A program made the position numbers and the translations under genes. The notes beneath the pieces were generated by a model that ran no database searches, was not told the origin of the DNA, and saw only the letters and a program-made list of their open reading frames with translations. Positions 1 through 7,771 of a stretch of DNA of 64,000 nucleotides are shown here, piece by piece. Within the stretch, counting starts at the first letter, position 1. Each line of letters opens with the position of its first letter. The DNA lies in contig NVWL01000011.1 in NCBI GenBank assembly GCA_002733645.1, forward strand, positions 1 through 64,000, written 5' to 3'. The DNA is from Oceanobacter sp. GTDB lineage: Bacteria; Pseudomonadota; Gammaproteobacteria; Pseudomonadales; Oceanobacteraceae.

Positions 1-157
1 CAGAAAAATACCATTTCGGTGTTGCTACTTTTCGACGTGACCCGTCATGCCATCTAAGTAGCGTCTTGAACTGTTATTTTTCTGAAAGCCGCAGCCATAA
101 CTGCATTAATCAGAGGTGCCCTAGCAATAACGTGGGTGCGTGTATTGTCATCGGAAG

Positions 158-784
158 TTAGCTCATCAAAGCCCACAGCGCTAACACGAAAAATATAAAC
201 GAGGTCGCATAGCGAGCAATATCTAACGGCATCCGCTGCATTAATGCTTGCCCCCACACCACCACAGGCACGTTAGCAATCATCATTCCTAGTGTTGTCC
301 CAACAGTAACCCACAAGACATCTTGAAACTCAGCCGCCAGCAGCACGGTGGCAATTTGTGTTTTATCCCCAATTTCAGCCAAAAAGAACAACACCGTCGT
401 GGCCCCGAATGCGCCCCAGTGAGAGTAGCTTGCCGTGTCATCATCTTCTTTGTCTGGAATCAGCACCCAAATAGCCATCACGGCAAACGATGCCGCAAGC
501 AACCAATTCACGGCATCACTGGCGAGCCACACTTGGAGCCTGTCCCCGAGCCAGTCGCCTCCCCAGGCAGACAAGCCATGATTGATCAAGGTTGCCAACA
601 AAATACCTGCAACGATGGCCCAGCGATTACGAAATCGCGTGACCAAAAGCAAAGACAGTAGCTGAGTTTTATCACCAATTTCCGCGATACTCACAGCCAG
701 AGTCGACGCAAGCAGAGGAGAAGACAAAACGGATGAAGAACTAGAAGCATCGATGATATTAGAGAGGTTTAATAGATCAAACAT
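158..784 (-). CDS. UPF0016/TMEM165-GDT1 family membrane protein, probable Mn2+ exporter
   Basis: A 208-residue polytopic inner-membrane protein with two homologous halves. Each half carries the family signature EIGDKTQ, at about residues 35-41 and 137-143, separated by an acidic cytoplasmic loop (DKEDDD, about 111-116). Known relatives (MneA in Vibrio, GDT1/TMEM165 in eukaryotes) move Mn2+ or Ca2+ out of the cytoplasm, and the glutamate and aspartate of the signature are thought to bind the cation. The length is normal for bacterial members. A manganese-sensing yybP-ykoY riboswitch lies directly upstream on the same strand, which strongly supports Mn2+ as the substrate. The ATG has a GGAG Shine-Dalgarno at 791-794 (complement). 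Confidence 0.93.
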   Translation of the reverse strand: MFDLLNLSNIIDASSSSSVLSSPLLASTLAVSIAEIGDKTQLLSLLLVTRFRNRWAIVAGILLATLINHGLSAWGGDWLGDRLQVWLASDAVNWLLAASFAVMAIWVLIPDKEDDDTASYSHWGAFGATTVLFFLAEIGDKTQIATVLLAAEFQDVLWVTVGTTLGMMIANVPVVVWGQALMQRMPLDIARYATSFIFFVLALWALMS

Positions 785-854
785 AAGAAAACTCCGGGCG
801 ATGAATAAATACCATAAGACACTCCCACAGCATCGCCCAGCGACTGTAGTCGTG

Positions 855-983
855 TCTTAGGTCTCATCGATTTCGCATCAAGCGAAACATCTGCACCATG
901 AGCATGAGGCTCAATTATGTTGATACAGATACCACGGAAAGTGCCAAAGCACATTCCCGAGAAGGCAGATTACTCCCCCAAGA
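855..983 (-). promoter_or_regulatory. yybP-ykoY (manganese) riboswitch in the leader of the Mn2+ exporter gene
   Basis: Read on the minus strand, the segment has the conserved blocks of this class in order: GGGGGAGTA followed by CTGCC, then ATCAACATA with TGAGCC, and finally GAGACCT. A 7-bp P1 helix can form between TCTTGGG (977-983) and CCTAAGA (855-861), including one G-U pair. The AAGACAC that overlaps the 3' strand of P1 (852-858) can instead pair with GTGTCTT (815-821). A perfect 8-bp hairpin (GGGCGATG/CATCGCCC, 830-837 with 795-802) ends next to the Shine-Dalgarno of the exporter. This suggests that Mn2+ binding switches access to the ribosome site. The aptamer match is seen in the sequence; the switching mechanism is inferred. 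Confidence 0.9.
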
Positions 984-1119
984 AGTCCGTAGTATATCAA
1001 CAACCAAATTTACTTATCTAGTGGATAAATATATTTCGTTTTACCCCAAAAGCATCTGGTGAAAATATTCGCCAATATTGAGTAGCAAGATTACTGAAAA
1101 CACGCTGTAGGTAACGCCT

Positions 1120-1311
1120 ATGACAATTAAGCAAAGCAGTAACAATGACGAGTGGTTAGAGGATGATCTCCCTGCTCGTAAACTTCATGGCCGTAGCATC
1201 GACTATGAAAAAAAACGCCGACGTGCAGAACGCATACTAGAGCAATCTCGTATACGCGAACTCCTCGGAATGAATATTGACTATTTCGACGACGAACCCC
1301 GCCACCGTTAG
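1120..1311 (+). CDS. small charged hypothetical protein, possibly PA3496-like
   Basis: A 63-residue soluble, highly charged protein: an acidic N-terminus (DEWLEDD), a central basic helical stretch (YEKKRRRAERILEQ) and an acidic end (DYFDDEP). The order acidic, then Arg-rich helix, then acidic is that of small gammaproteobacterial proteins of the PA3496 type, but the match is from memory and weak. A GGTAA lies just before the ATG. It precedes the M42 peptidase in the same direction by 74 bp, so the two could share a transcript. No function can be assigned. Confidence 0.5.
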   Translation: MTIKQSSNNDEWLEDDLPARKLHGRSIDYEKKRRRAERILEQSRIRELLGMNIDYFDDEPRHR

Positions 1312-1385
1312 GCTCAAAAGTAAGGCTTGAGAAGCTTTACCTTCTGTCTTTTGCGGGTGTCACCCTACTGCTCCCGGAGGAGACT

Positions 1386-2444
1386 GTGTTAACTGAATCA
1401 TTTCAGGACATCTTAAAAGTGCTCGTGCGCAACCCATCTGTTGTTGGGGCCGAGCATTCCTTTTTTCGAGTACTTCAACGTTTGCTTGAAGAACGTGGCG
1501 CGAAGGTCACTTGGTACGAAGGTCTACTGGTGGCCCAGGGCAGCCGTCCTGAATCACTCATGCTATCTGCACACATTGACCGCCATGGCTTAGTTTGCAC
1601 AGGCCCGGATGAATTCCAGTACGCCGCGTTTGTTGCTGGCGGTCGCTCAGACTTGCTGGGCAACTCAGTGTCAGAAGAGCTGATCAAAATGATCGTTGAT
1701 CGCTTTGGTGACGAAGAAGTCTATGCCTACGAGCCATGGTCTGGCATGTACCGTGGGCGCGGAAAAATTCGCAACACCTACGTCTGCCCATACCGCAACA
1801 ACCTTATTTTTGAACTGGAAGGCATGAGTCATTTAGTGGCAGGCACACCGGTTGCTTTCCATGATAATTTGCGAATTACCAACGACAGCGTGACCGGCCA
1901 ACTCGATAACGTATTAAGTGCGGCGATTCTCGTATACATGTTTGAAATTGGTTTTGAAGGCACTGCGTTTTTCACAGCACAGGAAGAAGCTGGCCGAAGC
2001 TGGCGCTACCTGCTCGAATGGTTTAGACGTTTTGGTGGCTCCACCAACCAATTGGTAGTGATTGACACCAGCCCATACCCTGACACAGAAACAGCCAGAG
2101 CACAGACGCTCGTATTGCGACATCGTGATGCCAACGGCGTATTCAACAAGAGTATGACCGAACAGCTAGCCGCAACCTGTGATGCCGCAGGTGTCAGTTA
2201 TCAATACAAAGATGACTACATTCACGAGCAAAACAGACTGCTTGCTGCAGAAGGTAAAACATTGCGCTCGTTAGGCTCAACCGAAATGGGCCGTATCATT
2301 GCCGCCTCTGGTGGTTTAGTCGATGGAACCACCTTGCAAGTACCGACCACGGGGTATCATACGATGGATGAAAGTGCCTCACTGATCGCTTGCGAAGCGT
2401 TCCTTGATGTGCTGTGCCGCTTAGCTCAGATTCAACCTAAATAG
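1386..2444 (+). CDS. M42/M20-type metallopeptidase (aminopeptidase-like)
   Basis: A 352-residue cytoplasmic protein that fits the M42 family of dinuclear metal aminopeptidases. Visible metal and catalytic motifs are SAHIDRHG (about 61-68, His and Asp ligands), TAQEEAG (central Glu-Glu pair, general base plus ligand), VIDTSPYPD (Asp ligand) and TTGYHTMDE (C-terminal His ligand). These occur in the order expected for the fold, and the length is typical. The start is a GTG preceded by GGAGGAG at 1376-1382, a very strong ribosome site. A 10-bp hairpin follows the stop codon, so transcription probably ends there. The substrate is unknown; a deblocking or general aminopeptidase role is inferred only. 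Confidence 0.85.
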   Translation: MLTESFQDILKVLVRNPSVVGAEHSFFRVLQRLLEERGAKVTWYEGLLVAQGSRPESLMLSAHIDRHGLVCTGPDEFQYAAFVAGGRSDLLGNSVSEELIKMIVDRFGDEEVYAYEPWSGMYRGRGKIRNTYVCPYRNNLIFELEGMSHLVAGTPVAFHDNLRITNDSVTGQLDNVLSAAILVYMFEIGFEGTAFFTAQEEAGRSWRYLLEWFRRFGGSTNQLVVIDTSPYPDTETARAQTLVLRHRDANGVFNKSMTEQLAATCDAAGVSYQYKDDYIHEQNRLLAAEGKTLRSLGSTEMGRIIAASGGLVDGTTLQVPTTGYHTMDESASLIACEAFLDVLCRLAQIQPK

Positions 2445-2452
2445 CATACTTT

Positions 2453-2476
2453 CACCAGAGGCATCCGCCTCTGGTG
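2453..2476 (+). terminator. hairpin terminator after the M42 peptidase
   Basis: A perfect 10-bp stem (CACCAGAGGC / GCCTCTGGTG) with a 4-base loop starts 8 bp after the stop codon. The following CCCCTTGTCTT is only weakly T-rich, so termination may be partial or Rho-assisted. Confidence 0.65.
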
Positions 2477-2949
2477 CCCCTTGTCTTCCAGATAAGCTTT
2501 CGCTTTAGGACACTCCCAGACAATTTACGCACTAAAAGAGACAAACCGCTGTCTCAATAAAACCCCACCAAAAAAGCGTTAATTATGGCCAATGATAATA
2601 TCAACTCGGCCAAATAAGAATCCAAAAAATTTAACTTATTTAATTAAATCAACAACTTATAAAAATAACTTTAGCATTAGGTCATAAAAGACACCAAAAT
2701 CACCACTGGCTTTTATTGCCCAAAGGCACTCAAACTTTTAGACTAGAACAAGAATTAACAACATATTGCGACAGAATATGACCTCCATGTATCAATGCAG
2801 GTCATTTGAATGGAAAACACTTAAACAGTACAAGGAAATCAGTACGTCGCTGGCTTTTTACTCTGCAAATAGCTTTGCATACTGTGCTAAAGATGGCATC
2901 GATTAAACAGTAAGACAGAAGCAAATATAATAACAATAAAGGACGCAGG
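2477..2949. other. AT-rich non-coding stretch with a candidate operator
   Basis: No convincing ORF is seen here on either strand. The stretch is AT-rich, as expected for the control region of the following gene. The one clear signal is a 28-bp imperfect palindrome at 2778-2805, listed separately. Confidence 0.6.
2778..2805. promoter_or_regulatory. 28-bp imperfect palindrome, candidate operator
   Basis: The arms are ATGACCTCCAT and ATGCAGGTCAT, 11 bp each with one mismatch, separated by 6 bp. It lies about 145 bp upstream of the ATG of the secreted DUF6091-like protein. The size and symmetry suit a dimeric regulator, but no regulator can be named. Confidence 0.4.
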
Positions 2950-4122
2950 ATGAACGCATTCACCATTCTCAGCGCATCGCTTCATCGCCACTCTATTGCA
3001 CTCATATTAATGATAGCGACGGTCATGGCCTGCTCATCCGCGCTTGCTGCACCCGCCGCAAAAAATCCTGATTTAGATCCACAAAAACGCACCAAACTTG
3101 AATCTACGGTTATGAACCAAAATTTAACCTTAGAAAAACGCATTCGTGCGCTGAAAGAGCTCTACAGCGATCGTACCGTAAACGGACGGATAGAACGTAC
3201 CATCTGCGCCTGGGACCCACTCGGAAAACCAGGCCCAATTGCCGCAGCAACGAATGATCAAATATTACGTTCAATGCACTATGGCATGAAGCTCGATATC
3301 GTTATTTTTCAAAACGAAAAAGCACTCATCAGCACCTTCCTTAACGAAAAAAAATGCGATGCCATCTTGGTCAGAGGTGCCGCGACCAAACCATTTAATA
3401 AATTTAGCGCGACCATAGAAGCCCTTGGCGCGCTTCCTGAGCGTCGCCACCTACAACTATTGATGCAAGTACTCGCAAATCCCAGCATGGGAAAACGACT
3501 CACCAATGACAATTACACCATTATGGGCGTCGCTACTATTGGAGACAGCTACGTATTTATGGAAGACAAATCGGTTAATTCACTCCTCTCCATGCCGGGT
3601 AAAAATATAGCGGTGCAGTACACTGACTTAGGTATGATTGAACTGATCAAAGCCGTTGGAGCTACACCGGTTGAAGGTGACATGATGGAGTCTGTACAAA
3701 CCTTTGCTGATAAAAAAGTCCCCTCAATGATTTCACCGGCCATTGGTTATCTAGTGATGGGCGCTGGTCAAATGAACCAAGACGTTGGAGCCATCACAAC
3801 CCCCATCGCGCAATCAACCATGCAACTCATTGGCAGGACCGAACAGTTTCCACCAGAATTAGCTCAGATATTGCGTGAGGACTTCTTGTTTAAGTTTGAT
3901 AACTACGCACGACGTGTCGATAAAGAAGTAGCACTGGTAGAAGACAGTTTTTGGATAACACCGCCAGAAGAAGACAAAGTGAAACTGGCCGATGTTTATC
4001 AAGGTGTGCGTATTAAATTACGTGATCAAGGATTCTACGACGCCTCAATGTTGCGCTTAGCACGTAAAATCCGCTGTCGCTTTGAACCAACCAATCAGGA
4101 ATGTACAAATCCTGTTGAATAA
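2950..4122 (+). CDS. secreted solute-binding-like protein (DUF6091-like), paralog 1
   Basis: A 390-residue protein with a long signal peptide: a hydrophobic segment at about residues 16-33 ending in SSALAAP, with cleavage likely after ALA. The mature part resembles putative periplasmic solute-binding proteins of the DUF6091 group. Landmarks are KLESTVMNQNLTLEKR (about 49-64), a WDPLGKPGP block, FLFKFDNYARRVDKE near residue 315 and a C-terminal block with two cysteines (KIRCRFEP, then QECTNPVE). All these blocks recur in the paralog at 6592-7731. The SD is GGACGCAGG just before the ATG. No permease gene is adjacent, so a transport role is not shown. A possible operator lies upstream. Confidence 0.75.
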   Translation: MNAFTILSASLHRHSIALILMIATVMACSSALAAPAAKNPDLDPQKRTKLESTVMNQNLTLEKRIRALKELYSDRTVNGRIERTICAWDPLGKPGPIAAATNDQILRSMHYGMKLDIVIFQNEKALISTFLNEKKCDAILVRGAATKPFNKFSATIEALGALPERRHLQLLMQVLANPSMGKRLTNDNYTIMGVATIGDSYVFMEDKSVNSLLSMPGKNIAVQYTDLGMIELIKAVGATPVEGDMMESVQTFADKKVPSMISPAIGYLVMGAGQMNQDVGAITTPIAQSTMQLIGRTEQFPPELAQILREDFLFKFDNYARRVDKEVALVEDSFWITPPEEDKVKLADVYQGVRIKLRDQGFYDASMLRLARKIRCRFEPTNQECTNPVE

Positions 4123-4125
4123 TTT

Positions 4126-4161
4126 TTTGCGATAGCTCTATTCTTTGCGATAACTCTATTT
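4126..4161. repeat. two direct 18-bp repeats after paralog 1
   Basis: TTTGCGATAGCTCTATTC is followed at once by a copy with two differences (TTTGCGATAACTCTATTT). It sits just after the stop codon of paralog 1, between it and the convergent LysR remnant. No function is apparent. Confidence 0.5.
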
Positions 4162-4198
4162 TGAGTAATACCCTACTCGTATTAACGTTTTATTTTCT

Positions 4199-5036
4199 TC
4201 ACAGAAAACCTTGCGCTTTTAACTGACGTAATAATTCGGCACTTTTTTCTTGAAATGTATCTCGCAATAAACGAACGGCAGGCGTAATCGACTGCCTACT
4301 TGGGCATATAAGCCACAGCTCAGTCACTCTAGGCCGGTACTCGGGCAGCACCGACACTACCCTGCCAGACAACAAGTCGGAAGCCATATCCAAGCATGAC
4401 TTAACCGCGATACCTTTGCCCGCAACACACCAACGCCTGACAAGATCACCATCATTAGCAGCACGGTTGCCACTCATTTTTATTTTGTAGTCAGTCCCAT
4501 CTTTTGAGAACGTCCAAGTATCGTGTGTGATGCCCTGAAGTTGATAAAAAAGACCGTTATACGATGGCAGCTCATTAGGGTGTGTGGGATAACCATACTC
4601 TTCGAGGTAGGCAGGCGTTGCACACAACAGCCCTGGGACGTCACAAATTTTAAACCCGTAAACACTCGCATCATTGGGTGAACCATAACGCAGTGCCATA
4701 TCCACAGAATCACGATAAAAGTCGATATTGCTATCGCTAATATTCGTTCTCAAGCTCACTTTAGGATGTTCATCCATCAGCTCATCAAGCCACGGGGTCA
4801 CCAGATTACGCCCAAGGTCAGAAGACAGAGCAATCCTCACTCACCATTAACACTATTTTGATCATCCTTGATATTCAGTTGCGCATGACTTAACAACAGC
4901 ATTGCTTGCTCACATTGCGGTATATAGCGCTCTCCTGCACTGGATAGCCGTAACTTGCGAGTTGTGCGAATAAACAAATCCACCCCGAGCTTACGCTCTA
5001 CCCGTTTCAGCGCCGCACTGGCAGCCACAAATAGAT
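4199..5036 (-). pseudogene. LysR-family regulator remnant: 5'-truncated and frameshifted
   Basis: Two minus-strand reading frames together make one LysR protein. The first (4837-5028) begins inside the DNA-binding domain (VERKLGVDLFIRTTRKLRLS) and ends in DQNSVNGE. The second (4199-4840) is the effector domain, beginning RIALSSDLGRNLVTP. Family members read NGELRIA across this point. Inserting one base in GAGTGAGG would restore that, so a 1-bp deletion is the likely cause. The N-terminal 30-35 residues, including most of the first helix of the wHTH, are missing. Sequence identity to a LysR stops at about 5029-5036, where dehydrogenase sequence on the other strand begins. It is almost certainly not functional. 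Confidence 0.88.
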
Positions 5037-5420
5037 GCCTTAAGTATCGGCGACGTTACACATGTAGCAAGCTTGAATGGTACTGAAAACTACTTCGAGG
5101 CCTGCACCGAGCTGCTTGTGCCGTTTGGTAAAATCGCCATGATTGACGACCCAAGCACACCGCTTGATGTATCGAAGCTAAAAATGAAAAGCGTATCGTT
5201 GCATTTAGAATTTATGTTTGCACGCTCAATGTTTAATGCCAAAGACATTCAACAGCAAAATGTTCTTCTAAATCGTATTTCAGAGCTGGTCGATCAAGGT
5301 CATATCCAAACCACGTCGGGCGAAAATCTCGGGGCTATTAATGCTCAAAACCTGAAACTGGCACACCAACAATTAGAAACGGGGAAAGCAATCGGTAAGA
5401 TTGTCTTGGCTGGTTTTTAA
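5033..5420 (+). pseudogene. 3' remnant of a zinc-type alcohol dehydrogenase (MDR family)
   Basis: Only the C-terminal 125 residues or so of a roughly 340-residue zinc-binding alcohol dehydrogenase family protein remain. Recognisable pieces are ALSIGDVTHVASLNG (in frame upstream of the first usable start), LLVPFGKIAMIDDP, DVSKLKMKSVSLHLEFMFAR and the conserved end ETGKAIGKIVLAGF. The catalytic domain and most of the Rossmann fold are absent, and there is no ribosome site. In intact genomes such dehydrogenases are often divergent from a LysR gene. Here both genes lack their 5' ends at the same point, so one deletion explains both. Confidence 0.85.
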
Positions 5421-5437
5421 TACTAATTCTTTATAAG

Positions 5438-5462
5438 TTAGGTCAGAATCCCTCTGACCTAA
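5438..5462 (+). other. perfect 10-bp hairpin between the ADH remnant and the ABM gene
   Basis: TTAGGTCAGA and TCTGACCTAA form a perfect stem with a 5-base loop, 14 bp before the next start codon. It has no T-tract, so it is a poor intrinsic terminator. It may be an operator or may affect translation of the next gene, whose AAAGGA ribosome site follows directly. Confidence 0.5.
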
Positions 5463-5476
5463 CAAAGGATATTCTC

Positions 5477-5764
5477 ATGTCTCAACTTATCGTTATCGCG
5501 AAAATTACCGCCAAATCAGATCAAGTCGATCGAGTAAAAAGCGCCCTACTTAAACTGATCGAACCGACACGACAAGAAGATGGCTGCTTCCAATATGACC
5601 TACACCAAGATAATGAGCAGCCAAGTGTTTTTGTATTCTATGAACGCTGGGAATCAACAGCGCTTTTGCAAAAGCACATGCGCAGCGAACACATCAAAAC
5701 CTACGTTGCAGAAACCGAAGGCGCCTTAGAAAGTTTTGCTATCAATCAAATGAATAAAATTTAA
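5477..5764 (+). CDS. antibiotic biosynthesis monooxygenase (ABM/YgiN-like) domain protein
   Basis: A 95-residue single-domain protein of the ABM family (dimeric alpha-beta barrel). The typical core is present: an N-terminal strand with VIAKITAKSD, then PTRQEDGCFQYDLHQD, a VFYERWES strand and the HMRSEHIKTY helix. Relatives such as E. coli YgiN act as quinol monooxygenases, but the family is broad and no substrate can be assigned here. The length is standard. An AAAGGA ribosome site lies 10 bp before the ATG. It survives intact next to a deletion scar and may once have been co-transcribed with the neighbouring dehydrogenase. Confidence 0.85.
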   Translation: MSQLIVIAKITAKSDQVDRVKSALLKLIEPTRQEDGCFQYDLHQDNEQPSVFVFYERWESTALLQKHMRSEHIKTYVAETEGALESFAINQMNKI

Positions 5765-5812
5765 TGCCATGTAATATTCAGCCATCTTACTTATTTGCTA
5801 TACACTAGGCCG

Positions 5813-6325
5813 ATGACATCAAAAAATGCCTTACGTTACCTTTCGGCCTACCCTGCCTCGGTGCAACAACAAGCGAGTGAACTCTTAGCAGATAATAAGC
5901 TAGGCGCTATATTAAAAGGTCGGCATCCACTGGCCCACACTCTCTCTGCGGCCAACGTCTTGTACAACTACGCACAAGACATCAAAAACGAATACATGCG
6001 CTCCTCCCCACCGATCAGTAAGGTCATTTACGATGATAAAATTCATGTTGTTGATAATGCGCTGGGGCTGCATACGTTTGTAAGTCGTAAGCAGGGAAAT
6101 AAGCTTAAGGCAAAAAATGAAATACGCATATCCACGCTATTTAGAAACACGCCAGAAGCTTTTTTACGAATGATCATAGTGCACGAGCTTGCGCACCTGA
6201 AAGAAAAGGATCACAACAAAGCTTTCTATAAGCTATGCCAGCATATGGAACCAGACTACTTCCAACTTGAATTAGATGTGCGTCTCTATCTTTGCCATAA
6301 AGAGCAATACGGAGATCTTTGGTGA
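5813..6325 (+). CDS. YgjP-like (DUF45) zinc metallopeptidase domain protein
   Basis: A soluble protein of about 170 residues with the zincin motif HELAHLKEKDHNKAFY near the C-terminus: HELAH, with a third ligand His downstream, followed by HMEPDY. This is the pattern of the YgjP/M48-like metal-dependent hydrolase group. No signal peptide is present. The frame is open to a TTG at 5795, but the ATG at 5813 (MTSKNALRY) fits better with an AGG a few bases upstream. The function of the family is poorly known. It is a single gene with no obvious operon partner. Confidence 0.8.
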   Translation: MTSKNALRYLSAYPASVQQQASELLADNKLGAILKGRHPLAHTLSAANVLYNYAQDIKNEYMRSSPPISKVIYDDKIHVVDNALGLHTFVSRKQGNKLKAKNEIRISTLFRNTPEAFLRMIIVHELAHLKEKDHNKAFYKLCQHMEPDYFQLELDVRLYLCHKEQYGDLW

Positions 6326-6591
6326 AGACAATACTAAACCACAAAGCTGATCATTTATTAAACAAAACCCAGTATTCAACCGTAAGGCGCGGTTAACCAG
6401 CTCCGCAAGATACGCTCCATCAAAATGTATCAAACTACGACAACATTCATCAAAGGGATGCAGAAATGGCAACAACGCCATATTCTGGCCACTTTTAACC
6501 GTTTTATTCAGACTATCCACTATTCAGCCACATGATTCGTGCTCAAAATGGAAGCCTGCTCAACGGACATGAGAAGCCTTAAGGACGATAC

Positions 6592-7731
6592 ATGAACATA
6601 AAAGCCTCAGTAGCCCTGATTCTTTGCATTTTCACACACTCACTTATTTCAACCAGCCATGCGGCACAATCGTCATCTAGCATCAAAGATCAACAACAAG
6701 CCAAGCTTGAATCGACCGTCATGAATCAAAATTTGACGCTTGAGAAACGCGTTAAAGCGTTAAAATCTCTTCTCAAAGACGAAATTATTGATGGAAGCAT
6801 TCAACGCACTTTTTGCGTATGGGACCCCCTAGGAAAGGCAGGCCCCGTTACTGCAGCCGCTGATGACCAAGTACTTCGCTCACTCCATTACGGCATGGCC
6901 TTAACCATCGAAACCTTTCAAAACGAAAATGAACTCATTGAGCGTTTTTTAGATGAAAAGAGTTGTGATGCAATTCTGGTCAGCGGTGCAGCGGCACTGC
7001 AGTTCAATGGTTTTATGGGCACTATCGATGCCGTTGGCGCGTACCCAGAACTGAAGCACCTTCAATTACTTGCACAAGTACTTGCGAAGCCTGAAATGGC
7101 CCCTCGTTTAGCCAACGAAAAGTACACTGTATTAGGCCTAGCGACCCTAGGTAGTACGAACCTGTATATGGAGAATACCGAATTAAGCTCTCTGGATTCA
7201 ATCAAAGGCAAAGATGTTGCCGTCAATCGACACGATCTTGGTGCTATCGCTCTGATAAAAGCATTAGGGGGAACCCCAAAAGAACATGGATTAATGGCTG
7301 CTGTGCAATCTTTTGCCGATCACGAGGTACCTTTAGTGGTATCACCAAGCATCGGCTACTTAGTATTAGGAAATGGGCAGTTTGATAAAGAGGTCGTCGC
7401 TAATAAGTTGCCATTAGCGCAATCTACGGTGCAATTAATAGGTCGTAGTCAGCGCTTTCCCGTTGGGTTAGCACAACTTTTACGTGAAGACTTTTTATTC
7501 AAATTCAACAACTACGCTAAGCGTGTCGATAAAGAACTCGCACACATACCGGCTAACTTTTGGATCAACTCAACAGAAAGCGATATAACCACGCTGAAAA
7601 ACCTATTAATAGACGTACGTGTCGAGTTAAGAGACGAAGGTTTCTATGACGCCACGATGTTGCGACTTGCTCGAAAAATTCGTTGTCGCTTCGAGCCTGG
7701 CCATTCAGAGTGTACTAATCCGGTGGAATAA
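6592..7731 (+). CDS. secreted solute-binding-like protein (DUF6091-like), paralog 2
   Basis: A 379-residue exported protein: signal peptide at residues 1-25, hydrophobic core SVALILCIFTHSLIS, cleavage probably after SHA. It is clearly paralogous to the protein at 2950-4122. It shares the N-terminal LESTVMNQNLTLEKR block, WDPLGKAGP, CDAILVSGAA, the ALLREDFLFKF-type block and the cysteine-bearing end KIRCRFEPGHSECTNPVE. The SD is AAGGACG before the ATG. Only four small or decayed genes separate the two copies, so they probably arose by local duplication. A lipoprotein or periplasmic ligand-binding role is the best guess; no transporter is adjacent. Confidence 0.75.
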   Translation: MNIKASVALILCIFTHSLISTSHAAQSSSSIKDQQQAKLESTVMNQNLTLEKRVKALKSLLKDEIIDGSIQRTFCVWDPLGKAGPVTAAADDQVLRSLHYGMALTIETFQNENELIERFLDEKSCDAILVSGAAALQFNGFMGTIDAVGAYPELKHLQLLAQVLAKPEMAPRLANEKYTVLGLATLGSTNLYMENTELSSLDSIKGKDVAVNRHDLGAIALIKALGGTPKEHGLMAAVQSFADHEVPLVVSPSIGYLVLGNGQFDKEVVANKLPLAQSTVQLIGRSQRFPVGLAQLLREDFLFKFNNYAKRVDKELAHIPANFWINSTESDITTLKNLLIDVRVELRDEGFYDATMLRLARKIRCRFEPGHSECTNPVE

Positions 7732-7740
7732 CGATAAATA

Positions 7741-7771
7741 CTCCCTGAATTAATGGTATTAATTCGGGGAG
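7741..7771 (-). terminator. terminator overlapping the end of the transglutaminase-like gene
   Basis: CTCCCTGAATTAAT and ATTAATTCGGGGAG form a 14-bp stem with one T-G pair and a 3-base loop. Read on the minus strand it is followed by TATTTATCG, so it mainly serves the minus-strand gene, whose stop codon lies inside the hairpin. It also separates that gene from the convergent paralog 2. Confidence 0.7.

Noticed and set aside
769-954. 61-residue minus-strand ORF in the leader of the Mn2+ exporter
   Set aside because: It covers the conserved core of the yybP-ykoY riboswitch, so the conservation is explained by RNA, and it has no ribosome site.
4199-5028. Two separate functional LysR-type genes
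   Set aside because: The two frames are consecutive halves of one protein; the first lacks the start of its HTH and the second has no DNA-binding part.
5438-5462. Intrinsic terminator
   Set aside because: The 10-bp stem is perfect but has no T-tract on either side and sits against a ribosome site; kept only as a hairpin of unknown role.
6272-6520. 82-residue minus-strand ORF between the YgjP-like gene and paralog 2
   Set aside because: It overlaps the end of a well supported gene on the other strand, has no ribosome site and matches no family I know.
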